Positions 1 to 7,576 of a stretch of 9,243 nt of DNA are shown here, piece after piece (the stretch's first letter is position 1; every line of letters begins with the position of its first letter). The stretch lies in contig DASWYB010000092.1 in the NCBI GenBank assembly GCA_036405195.1, positions 1 through 9,243 on the forward strand. Direction: 5' to 3'. The notes under the pieces were generated by a model, which was not told the origin of the DNA, ran no database searches, and saw only the letters and a program-made list of their open reading frames with translations. Source of the DNA: DASWYB01 sp036405195 (GTDB lineage: Bacteria; Patescibacteriota; UBA1384; 2-12-FULL-50-11; DASWYB01). The translations under genes and the position numbers were made by a program.

Positions 1-789
1 GAACAAGTTGTCGAACAGATCATTCGACCAACTGGTTTAATTGATCCCAAGCTAACCCTCCACCAGACCGCCGATCAGGTAGCCCACCTCCTGGAGAATA
101 TCAAGCTTCGTGTCGCAAAAAACGAGCGAACCCTTGTCACCACTCTTACAAAGAAAATGGCTGAAGACTTAAGTGAATATTTTATAGGGCAAGGCCTTAA
201 AGTTCGGTACCTTCACTCCGACGTTGATACAATCGAGCGCATCGAAATTTTACGTGATTTACGAAAAGGGATATTTGACGTTTTAGTCGGTGTAAACCTT
301 TTGCGGGAAGGCTTAGACTTACCTGAAGTATCGCTCGTTGCAATCCTCGACGCCGATAAAGAAGGTTTTTTACGCTCCGAACGTTCACTCATCCAGACGA
401 TAGGACGAGCGGCCCGTAATGTTGACGGCGAGGTAATCCTTTACGCCGACGTTATGACCGGTTCGCTTCAACGTGCTATTCAAGAAACAGAACGACGCCG
501 CGCTATCCAAATTGCCTATAACGAAAAGCATGGCATTACCCCTCAAAGCATTCAGCGTGAAATTGTTTCTATCGTCAACCGAGAAATTGAGGGAGAAGAG
601 ACACACAAACTCGACCAAGTCGAACGCGAAATGGCGCGTGGAAACCTAGACGCAGTCATTAAACAAAAGGAGCGTGAAATGAAAGCAGCTGCTAAGGATC
701 TTCAATTTGAATTAGCGGCATTACTCAGAGACGAACTGGGAGAGCTTCGCAAACTCCAACGACAGCAAGTTAGCAACTTACTTTCATAG
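1..789 (+). CDS. uvrB: UvrABC system protein B, C-terminal part (5' end outside window)
   Basis: UvrB is the damage-verifying, helicase-like subunit of nucleotide excision repair. It receives the lesion from UvrA and then binds UvrC. The frame is open from base 1 to a TAG at 787-789, giving 262 residues against roughly 660-680 for the family, so about 400 N-terminal residues (Walker A, beta-hairpin) lie upstream. What remains is the second helicase domain. It has RTLVTTLTKKMAEDL near residue 43-57, helicase motif V (FDVLVGVNLLREGLDLPEVS, about 92-111) and motif VI (QTIGRAARN, about 132-140) with the ATP-contacting arginines. A C-terminal UVR motif (about 220-254) is the known docking site for the matching motif in UvrC. 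The gene ends 12 bp from the converging M16 peptidase gene, with no visible terminator between them. Identity is near certain. Confidence 0.97.
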   Translation, partial: EQVVEQIIRPTGLIDPKLTLHQTADQVAHLLENIKLRVAKNERTLVTTLTKKMAEDLSEYFIGQGLKVRYLHSDVDTIERIEILRDLRKGIFDVLVGVNLLREGLDLPEVSLVAILDADKEGFLRSERSLIQTIGRAARNVDGEVILYADVMTGSLQRAIQETERRRAIQIAYNEKHGITPQSIQREIVSIVNREIEGEETHKLDQVEREMARGNLDAVIKQKEREMKAAAKDLQFELAALLRDELGELRKLQRQQVSNLLS

Positions 790-801
790 TGGAGAGTTAC
801 C

Positions 802-2118
802 CTATTCAACATTCTCAGTGGTGGTAGTTGATTCGCTTAATCCTTGCCTATCACAATTAACTCGAATATTGAGAAATTCCTCTTTAACAAGCAAGGGTTC
901 AATAAAGTCTTGAACATCTTGCAGTTGGATTGAGTCTAACAATGCGACATACTCAGTGAGTGGAATAATTCTACCGTAATCTTGGAAATCATCGACTGCT
1001 TCATCATTAAGGGAGCCAACACTATATTCTCGGTGCAAAATTGATTGCTTAATGCTATGTTTAACTTCCTGGAATCGTTCATCATTAGAAAGAATGGCCC
1101 GCATTTGCTCCCATGCAATGGTATCCACTTGATCCATATAACGATACTGGGTCGAAATCGTGAACATGAGAAGGGTTAGATCCTGATAAATGCCTGCATG
1201 CATTCCCATGCTATAGGCGAGCCCTCGTTTTTCACGTATCTCTTGATACAAGGGGCTCGTAAAACCACGGGTTAGCATGTCAGTGTATAGTTTTAAAATT
1301 GTAGCAATGCGTAAATCGGCTTTCGGCAATACCCGTCCTAATGCATACACAGAACGGTTATACTCGCTTGGGGTATATGTTTGAACTGGTTCGACAATAG
1401 AATGAGGCTTTAATTCGAGATTCCGTTCTGTTTTTTCCCCTTTATGAGTAATTGAGCCAAAGAAGGTCTCACAGTGAGAAAGTAATTCATCTGACTTGAA
1501 ATCTCCTGTAAAAAAGAGGGTCAGATTATGAGAGTTATAGTACTTTTCATGAAATGCAACGAGGTCTTCTTGTGCAATACTGTTCAGCGCCTGTTCTGTA
1601 CCTATCGTTGCGTAGACCAACGGATGATTACCAAGTAACCCTTCCATGACTTTACTTCGTACAAAGAAGTTAACATGGGCATGCTTATTCCGTAATTCTT
1701 CCAGGATAACGCTTCGTTCAATTTCTATATCTTCAGGGCGTAAAATAGGATAGAGAAACATGTCCGCCACGCGCGCAATTGCCCCTTCAATCATACTTGT
1801 TGGAGCAATTACTTCGTAACCAGTGACTTCATCAGATGTAAATGCATTCACATACCCACCATTATTTTCGATATCCTGAGTTAACTCAGCCAGAGTAGGA
1901 AAATGCTTCGTACCTCGAAAGGGCATGTGCTCGAAAAAGTGAGCCGTCCCCTCTTTGCCGCGAGGATCGTCTCGCCCCCCCACTGTCACGAGGGCACAGC
2001 AAGCAATTTTAGGCAGCCCAAAGAGCTGTTCTGCCTGTTTGTAATAAATTGATATACCATTAGAAAGCGTTGTGTGAGTAAATATGCCTGGGTCTTTGGA
2101 TAAAGGTAAATGAATCAT
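802..2118 (-). CDS. M16 family zinc metallopeptidase (processing-peptidase-like)
   Basis: A 438-residue member of peptidase family M16 (pitrilysin/mitochondrial processing peptidase type), the usual length for a single-chain bacterial member. The N-terminal half carries the inverted zinc motif HxxEH as H60-F-F-E63-H64 within GTAHFFEHMPFRGT, and the distal metal-binding glutamate lies about 76 residues later (E140 or E141, in ILEELRN). The C-terminal half holds the conserved RGLAY segment (R298, Y302) seen in active members. Both halves look intact, so an active peptidase is likely; the substrate cannot be told. No signal peptide is visible, which suggests a cytoplasmic location. The ATG at 2118 lacks a recognisable Shine-Dalgarno sequence and is preceded directly by the palindrome GTTCGAAC. 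The gene is divergent from uvrA (77 bp to the GTG at 2196) and convergent with uvrB. No repair role is implied by the sequence beyond proximity. Confidence 0.93.
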   Translation of the reverse strand: MIHLPLSKDPGIFTHTTLSNGISIYYKQAEQLFGLPKIACCALVTVGGRDDPRGKEGTAHFFEHMPFRGTKHFPTLAELTQDIENNGGYVNAFTSDEVTGYEVIAPTSMIEGAIARVADMFLYPILRPEDIEIERSVILEELRNKHAHVNFFVRSKVMEGLLGNHPLVYATIGTEQALNSIAQEDLVAFHEKYYNSHNLTLFFTGDFKSDELLSHCETFFGSITHKGEKTERNLELKPHSIVEPVQTYTPSEYNRSVYALGRVLPKADLRIATILKLYTDMLTRGFTSPLYQEIREKRGLAYSMGMHAGIYQDLTLLMFTISTQYRYMDQVDTIAWEQMRAILSNDERFQEVKHSIKQSILHREYSVGSLNDEAVDDFQDYGRIIPLTEYVALLDSIQLQDVQDFIEPLLVKEEFLNIRVNCDRQGLSESTTTTENVE

Positions 2119-2126
2119 GTTCGAAC
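2119..2126. repeat. 8-bp perfect palindrome abutting the M16 start codon
   Basis: GTTCGAAC lies immediately upstream of the M16 ATG (minus strand), where a ribosome binding site would be expected. It could be an operator half or chance. It is not a recognisable LexA box, because the spacing found in known LexA sites is absent. Confidence 0.3.
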
Positions 2127-2195
2127 CATATCATGAGTCGAATGATGAATGAAGGGCATTGCTACCAATAAAATAGTACTCAAGAGACAAATCTC

Positions 2196-2224
2196 GTGAC
2201 GGAAGAACTAAAAAGTGTTACAAT
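2196..2224 (+). promoter_or_regulatory. Possible sigma-70-like promoter for uvrA-uvrC
   Basis: A -35-like GTGACG (2196-2201, 4 of 6 to TTGACA) is followed after exactly 17 bp by TACAAT (2219-2224, 5 of 6 to TATAAT). If it is used, transcription would start near 2231 and only the ATG at 2244 could begin UvrA. A second weak -10-like TAAAAT sits at 2169-2174 without a good -35. The call rests on hexamer match and spacing only. Confidence 0.3.
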
Positions 2225-5117
2225 GACAACGCTTACAAAATATATGCAAGACGATAAAATAATTATCCGCGGCGCTCGAGAGCATAATCTCAAAAATATT
2301 GATCTTGAGTTACCGCGCAATAGCCTCATCGCATTTACTGGCTTATCCGGATCAGGTAAGTCATCTTTAGCGTTCGACACGATTTATGCCGAGGGTCAAC
2401 GTCGGTATATGGAGAGCCTTTCAAGCTACGCCCGCCAATTTTTGGGTCAGATGGAAAAGCCTGACGTCGATAGTATTGATGGCCTCTCACCTGCTATCTC
2501 CATCGATCAAAAGTCGACCAGCCATAACCCACGATCAACGGTAGGAACGATTACAGAGATTAATGACTATTTACGCCTTCTCTATGCGCGGATTGGCGTA
2601 CCACACTGTCCGGTCTGCAATCGTATTATTTCTCGTCAACCAACTGAACAAATTGTTGATACTATTTTACGTTATCCTGAAAGTTCACGCGTATTGATTT
2701 TAGCTCCTGTTGTGCGGGGCCGTAAAGGCGAATATCACCAACTCCTCTATGATATGTATCATGGTGGATTTGCTCGTGTTCGAGTTAACGGCGAAATTCG
2801 GTCTCTTTCCGATTCTATTCAGCTTGATCGCTACAAAGCGCACGATATTGATATTGTGATTGACCGTTTAACTATTGGGCATGTTATGACGAGCCGCGTT
2901 CAGGAAGCAGTCGAGCAGGCCTTAAAACTCACGAAAGGCCTCGTAACAATACTTAACGAAACGACCGGCGAAGAAGTTATTCTCAGCCAACAATTCGCCT
3001 GCCCTGTCGATGGAACATCAATCGAAGAACTGACTCCCCGATCATTCTCCTTCAACAGTCCTTTTGGCGCCTGCGAAACATGTAATGGGTTAGGATATAT
3101 CCGCGAGCTTGATGCGACCCTTTTAATGCCAGACACGAGTAAATCGATCCAAGATGGGGCAATTATGCCGTGGCACTACCGAGGCAATAACTACTATGGG
3201 TCAATTATTAAATCAATTGCTCAACACTATAATATTTCTCTCACGCAGCCACTTAATAAACTTGATAAGAAAAAGTTAGACACCATTATTCAGGGGGCAG
3301 CTGAGCCAGTTTTAATCCCTGCAACATACATGACATCAACGGGGCCCAAACGGTTTAGTATTCGTTTTCAAGGTCTGATGAACCATTTGCAAAAACGCTA
3401 CCAAGAAACGGAAAGCGATGCCGTACGATCTGATATTGAGCGATACATGGCGGCAAAACAGTGTGCAACGTGTCAAGGACAACGTTTACGCCATAACTCC
3501 CTGCTGGTTACGATTTATGATAAAAATATCGCCGAAATAGGTGAGTTCACTATTGAGGAAGCTCTCAATTGGTTTCGAGGATTAAAACTTAACGATAAGG
3601 AAATGCAAATTGCGCTCCAAATTGTGTTCGAAATTACCAACCGGCTTGAGTTCCTATATAAGGTAGGACTAAACTACCTGACCCTGTCTCGAAGTGCAGT
3701 GACTCTTTCCGGTGGAGAAGCGCAGCGCATTCGTTTAGCTAGCCAAATTGGTTCGGCCTTAACTGGCGTTTTATACGTTCTCGATGAGCCAACTATTGGG
3801 CTTCACCAACGTGACAATACACGCTTGATTGAAACACTCAAAACACTCAAGGATCGAGGAAACACAATTATTGTCGTTGAACATGATGAAGATACCATCC
3901 GGGCTTCAGATTATGTTGTAGACATAGGGCCCGGTGCGGGAGAACATGGAGGCAATGTAGTAGCTGCAGCTGAACGATCAGCATTTTTAGCGGACGATAG
4001 CTCTATAACCGCCCGTTATCTGAGCGGCAAAGAGCTTATCCCAACTCCAGAAAAACGACGACAGGCAAATAAGCTTCGAGAAGTTACCGTTCACCATGCC
4101 CGAGAAAATAATCTTAAAGATATCACCGTCTCCTTTCCACTTGGTCTCATGACGTGCGTTACCGGCGTTTCTGGAAGCGGCAAATCAACTTTGGTTAACG
4201 AAATTCTTTATAAAGGTCTGACTAATATCGTGAACCGGACAAATCATCCGGTTGGGAAGCACGATAAAATTTCGGGTGCAGAAGAAGTTGAACGCGTCAT
4301 TATTATCGACCAATCACCTATTGGACGAACTCCTCGAAGTAACCCAGCTACCTATACGAAGTCTTTTGACCATATTCGAGACTTATTCTCGCGAGCTCCA
4401 GAAGCAAAAATACGTGGTTATAAACCTGGACGATTTAGCTTCAACGTCGACGGCGGCCGTTGTGATAACTGTAAAGGAGATGGTGTCATTCGGATTGAAA
4501 TGCACTTTTTGGCCGACGTAGAGATCCCCTGCGAAGTCTGTAAAGGCACACGCTATAACCGTGAAACTCTTGAAGTTCGATTTAAGGGTAAAAATATTTC
4601 ACAAGTATTAAATATGACAGTAGATGAAGGTGTGGAATTTTTCTCCAGTATCCCAAGTCTCCACGACACCTTACTCACTCTCCAAGCAGTCGGCTTAGGA
4701 TATATCCGGTTAGGCCAGAGCGCCACAACTCTTTCTGGAGGGGAAGCACAACGTGTAAAACTTGCCGCCGAACTTGGGAAACGAACACATGGCAAGAGCT
4801 TATACATCCTCGACGAACCAACCACCGGGCTTCACTTTGAAGACATCCGAAAGCTTTTAGAAGTATTGAACCGATTAGTTAACAAGGGTAACACCATCGT
4901 CATTATCGAACACAATCTTGATGTTATTAAAAATGCTGATTGGATAATTGACTTGGGGCCTGAGGGCGGGGTCCAAGGCGGCACAATTGTCGCCAAGGGT
5001 ACCCCAGAAGAAGTCGCTGAAGTAAGCAGTTCCTACACCGGGCATTATCTTCGTATTCATCTTGATCAGGCAAAACAATACAAGAAAATCGCACTTAAAA
5101 CCCGGGCAAAAGCATAG
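2196..5117 (+). CDS. uvrA: UvrABC system protein A (excinuclease ATPase)
   Basis: UvrA is the dimeric ABC-type ATPase that scans DNA for distortion and loads UvrB. Residue numbers count from the GTG at 2196 (973 aa; family about 940). The first nucleotide-binding domain has Walker A GLSGSGKSS (49-57), signature LSGGEAQR (504-511) and Walker B with D530-E531. The second has GVSGSGKST (657-665), signature LSGGEAQR from 846 and D873-E874. The three zinc modules are: C138/C141 with C423/C426; C269, D272, C293, C296; and C756/C759/C779/C782. D272 replaces the cysteine found in E. coli UvrA, so that module has only three cysteines. The start is uncertain: in-frame ATGs at 2223 and 2244 are as good, none has a strong Shine-Dalgarno, and the conserved domain begins only after the ATG at 2244 (DKIIIRGAREHNLKNI). 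The stop is 8 bp before uvrC, so the two are surely co-transcribed. Confidence 0.97.
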   Translation: MTEELKSVTMTTLTKYMQDDKIIIRGAREHNLKNIDLELPRNSLIAFTGLSGSGKSSLAFDTIYAEGQRRYMESLSSYARQFLGQMEKPDVDSIDGLSPAISIDQKSTSHNPRSTVGTITEINDYLRLLYARIGVPHCPVCNRIISRQPTEQIVDTILRYPESSRVLILAPVVRGRKGEYHQLLYDMYHGGFARVRVNGEIRSLSDSIQLDRYKAHDIDIVIDRLTIGHVMTSRVQEAVEQALKLTKGLVTILNETTGEEVILSQQFACPVDGTSIEELTPRSFSFNSPFGACETCNGLGYIRELDATLLMPDTSKSIQDGAIMPWHYRGNNYYGSIIKSIAQHYNISLTQPLNKLDKKKLDTIIQGAAEPVLIPATYMTSTGPKRFSIRFQGLMNHLQKRYQETESDAVRSDIERYMAAKQCATCQGQRLRHNSLLVTIYDKNIAEIGEFTIEEALNWFRGLKLNDKEMQIALQIVFEITNRLEFLYKVGLNYLTLSRSAVTLSGGEAQRIRLASQIGSALTGVLYVLDEPTIGLHQRDNTRLIETLKTLKDRGNTIIVVEHDEDTIRASDYVVDIGPGAGEHGGNVVAAAERSAFLADDSSITARYLSGKELIPTPEKRRQANKLREVTVHHARENNLKDITVSFPLGLMTCVTGVSGSGKSTLVNEILYKGLTNIVNRTNHPVGKHDKISGAEEVERVIIIDQSPIGRTPRSNPATYTKSFDHIRDLFSRAPEAKIRGYKPGRFSFNVDGGRCDNCKGDGVIRIEMHFLADVEIPCEVCKGTRYNRETLEVRFKGKNISQVLNMTVDEGVEFFSSIPSLHDTLLTLQAVGLGYIRLGQSATTLSGGEAQRVKLAAELGKRTHGKSLYILDEPTTGLHFEDIRKLLEVLNRLVNKGNTIVIIEHNLDVIKNADWIIDLGPEGGVQGGTIVAKGTPEEVAEVSSSYTGHYLRIHLDQAKQYKKIALKTRAKA

Positions 5118-5125
5118 GTAGCGCC

Positions 5126-6727
5126 ATGACTGAGCACATTAAAGAAAAGCTCCGTCACTTACCTCATAGTCCTGGCGTTTACCACTATTTCGATTCGCAA
5201 CAGAATCTTCTGTACGTCGGTAAAGCAAAGGACCTTTTTAAACGCGTCCATTCTTACTGGAATAAACAGCATCAATCGCCCTGGACGCAGCTCCTTGTCG
5301 AAGAGATTGATGACATTAAAATAATCGAGGTTAAAACCGAGCTAGAAGCGCTCATGCTGGAAAATAGCCTTATCAAGTCACTGCGCCCAAAATATAATAT
5401 TCAACTGCGTGACGACAAAACATTCCCTTTTCTCCGTGTATCCCGGGAAGATTTTCCTACTTTTGGCATCACCCGGAAGGTGAAAGAAGACGGCGCACGC
5501 TACTTTGGCCCTTATCTATCAGCTTCGTACCTTCGTTCCATGCTCAAGTTACTGCAGAGTCTCTATGGAATAAAAACCGTCAGCGAAAAGTCGTATGAAT
5601 CACGCTCTTCCGTCCCGAATCAGATTGGTCTCGGTGCCCGCAATCTTGAAAACCGAGAAGCATATAACCAAAATGTTAAAGAGGCGATCCGCTTTCTCTC
5701 TTCTCCGCAGCCAGAGATGGAACGAGAGATCAAACAAGCAATGGACACGGCCGCTCATAATGAAGAATATGAGCGAGCGGCCATACTCCGCGATCGACTT
5801 GGTGCAGTACAGCAGCTACGGCAGAATCAGTCACTCTTTAGCCCGAAAGGACTCAGCACCGATTATATCGGGTGGACTCAAGCAGGAAAACTTATAACGG
5901 TATATGTCTTGATGGAGCGAGAGGGCAAAATTCTTGATAAACGTGATTTTGTTTTTGAGTTTCCTTCCCCACTCACACCAAACGAACTTACAGACGAAAT
6001 ACTGGATTACCTCTACATCCAGGGATTAGCTATCCCTCAAGAAATTATCGTTTCATATGAGCCCTCAGACAAAGATGCCCTCGAGACATATTTGCGAGAA
6101 CAAACCGGCCGTCGCGTGACCATTCTTGTGCCTCAAAAAGGTGATAAAAAGAAACGCTTAGCAACAGCGCAAGAGAATGCAGCGTATCAACTAAAACTTG
6201 AACTGCTAAAGAAGTCTCGGCGACACAACGGTTTGGCTGATCTAGCCAAGATAATCGGCCTTGGGTCTATTCCACGCCGGATCGAAGCATTTGATATCTC
6301 TAACCTCGGATCGACTCATATTGTTGGTGCCTCGATCGTCTTTATTGATGGCCAACCGGCAAAAGGTGAGTATCGAAAATACAAAATAGAAACCCCAGAA
6401 GGCCAAAATGACTTCGCCAGTATGCGAGAGCTCGTCTTCCGTCGTATGCACAATAAAAATCGCCCTACGCCCGACCTACTGCTTATTGACGGAGGAAAAG
6501 GACAACTTTCTGCTGCCGGCGAGGCCCTTCAGCTGGCCAAAGCCGACGTTCCTTTTATTTCGTTAGCAAAAAAAGAAGAGCTTATTTTCACACCCGGCAG
6601 CAGCGATCCTATTGTTTTGAACCAAAATTCGGATGCGCTCTTACTCCTGACAAGCATACGAGATGAAGTGCACCGATTCGTTATAACGTTTCATCGGCAA
6701 AGAAGAAGCAAGTCACTGCTAAAGTAG
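5126..6727 (+). CDS. uvrC: UvrABC system protein C, short form without HhH domain
   Basis: UvrC makes both incisions in nucleotide excision repair: the N-terminal GIY-YIG nuclease cuts 3' and the RNase H-like domain cuts 5' of the lesion. The GIY-YIG domain shows G17-V-Y, Y30-V-G, R40 and E79. A UVR motif for UvrB binding is at about 195-230. The 5' nuclease keeps D390 (in FDIS), D429, D455 (in LIDGGKGQL) and H516/H523. Two things are odd. Residues 150-180, where the family normally has four cysteines, contain none, and the whole protein appears cysteine-free. It also stops at 533 aa, ten residues past H523, so the usual C-terminal tandem helix-hairpin-helix (about 60 aa) is missing; family length is about 600. 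No continuation is seen in other frames. The ATG at 5126 follows a weak AGGT and the uvrA stop by 8 bp, which suggests translational coupling. The 3' end lies 7 bp from converging nfo. Confidence 0.96.
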   Translation: MTEHIKEKLRHLPHSPGVYHYFDSQQNLLYVGKAKDLFKRVHSYWNKQHQSPWTQLLVEEIDDIKIIEVKTELEALMLENSLIKSLRPKYNIQLRDDKTFPFLRVSREDFPTFGITRKVKEDGARYFGPYLSASYLRSMLKLLQSLYGIKTVSEKSYESRSSVPNQIGLGARNLENREAYNQNVKEAIRFLSSPQPEMEREIKQAMDTAAHNEEYERAAILRDRLGAVQQLRQNQSLFSPKGLSTDYIGWTQAGKLITVYVLMEREGKILDKRDFVFEFPSPLTPNELTDEILDYLYIQGLAIPQEIIVSYEPSDKDALETYLREQTGRRVTILVPQKGDKKKRLATAQENAAYQLKLELLKKSRRHNGLADLAKIIGLGSIPRRIEAFDISNLGSTHIVGASIVFIDGQPAKGEYRKYKIETPEGQNDFASMRELVFRRMHNKNRPTPDLLLIDGGKGQLSAAGEALQLAKADVPFISLAKKEELIFTPGSSDPIVLNQNSDALLLLTSIRDEVHRFVITFHRQRRSKSLLK

Positions 6728-6734
6728 ATCTCGA

Positions 6735-7574
6735 TTATACGGCCAAGTCTTTTAACTTATCTACGTTTATACGGTCAGGGCCGTTCCCCTCGATACCCGG
6801 AACTTCAAGAATGAACGGAATATTTTTTAATTCCGGTAGGTGAAGCAACTGACGGAATGGCTCTTCGCCAATCTTTCCTAATCCAATATTCTCATGCCGA
6901 TCAACTCGCGAGTTAAAATCGGTTTTTGAATCATTACAATGGATAGCTTTCAAATACTTTAGCCCAATAATCTCATCAAATTGCTGCATAATAGACTCCG
7001 GGCCAACATTCACCAGGTCATATCCCGAAGCAAACGTATGAGCAGTATCCAGACAAACGCCGATGCGTTCTTTTTGCTCTACGCCAGCAATAAGCTCAGC
7101 CACTTCTTCAAATGTATCGCCAACACAATTCCCTTGTCCTGCATTTGTTTCAATAATGAGTATCGACTTCGGATCGCTCTTGGCAATAATATCGTTCAAG
7201 GATTTAATAATGTTTTCTTTTGCCGCATCAAAGGTTCGATCTTTGGTGCTTCCCACGTGAAAAATAACCCCATTACCTCCCATAGCAGCATTCAAATTAA
7301 GCCCAGCTATAAGAGATTCTTTTGATTTGTGAATTAAAAATGGCTTATCTGAAGCTAAGTTAATAAGGTAAATGCTATGAAAGAAAATATGGGTAATACC
7401 TTCGGAGCGACACGCCTCACCAAATGCTCTTCCTTCTTCAAGGGTCGCCTTGGGAGGATTCCAATTACCTGGGGCAGAGGCAAATATTTGAACCGCACTC
7501 GCACCGATTTCTTTTGCGCGAGGGATGGCATTCATAATCCCTCCAGCGGCACTAACATGAGCACCAATTATCAT
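6735..7574 (-). CDS. nfo: Endonuclease IV (AP endonuclease)
   Basis: Endonuclease IV cleaves the backbone 5' of abasic sites and trims blocked 3' ends in base excision repair, using three metal ions (zinc in E. coli). The protein has 279 residues, close to the 280-285 usual for the family, and begins with the typical MIIGAHVSAAGG. All nine expected metal ligands are visible: H66, H106, E142, D176, H179, H212, D225, H227 and E257. They sit in the family blocks IETNAGQGN, CLDTAHTFASGYD, HCNDSK, DRHENIGLG and LEVPG. The protein should therefore be an active TIM-barrel nuclease. The ATG at 7574 has a good AAGGA six bases upstream, lying within the last codons of trxB; the gap to trxB is 2 bp. It is the second gene of a trxB-nfo operon, and its end converges on uvrC. 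Confidence 0.97.
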   Translation of the reverse strand: MIIGAHVSAAGGIMNAIPRAKEIGASAVQIFASAPGNWNPPKATLEEGRAFGEACRSEGITHIFFHSIYLINLASDKPFLIHKSKESLIAGLNLNAAMGGNGVIFHVGSTKDRTFDAAKENIIKSLNDIIAKSDPKSILIIETNAGQGNCVGDTFEEVAELIAGVEQKERIGVCLDTAHTFASGYDLVNVGPESIMQQFDEIIGLKYLKAIHCNDSKTDFNSRVDRHENIGLGKIGEEPFRQLLHLPELKNIPFILEVPGIEGNGPDRINVDKLKDLAV

Positions 7575-7576
7575 GC

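Noticed and set aside
2111..2140. A LexA (SOS) box in the M16/uvrA divergent region, suggested by GTTCGAAC
   Set aside because: Neither the Gram-positive CGAAC-N4-GTTCG spacing, the E. coli CTGT-N8-ACAG pattern nor the GTTC-N7-GTTC pattern is present.
4252..4825. Open frames of about 90 codons on both strands within uvrA
   Set aside because: They lie wholly inside highly conserved UvrA sequence in other frames and resemble no known protein.
6725..6800. A frameshift hiding the UvrC HhH domain downstream of the stop
   Set aside because: The other plus frames after 6727 give no helix-hairpin-helix sequence (no GIG/GPxR-type motif). These bases encode the conserved end of endonuclease IV on the other strand.
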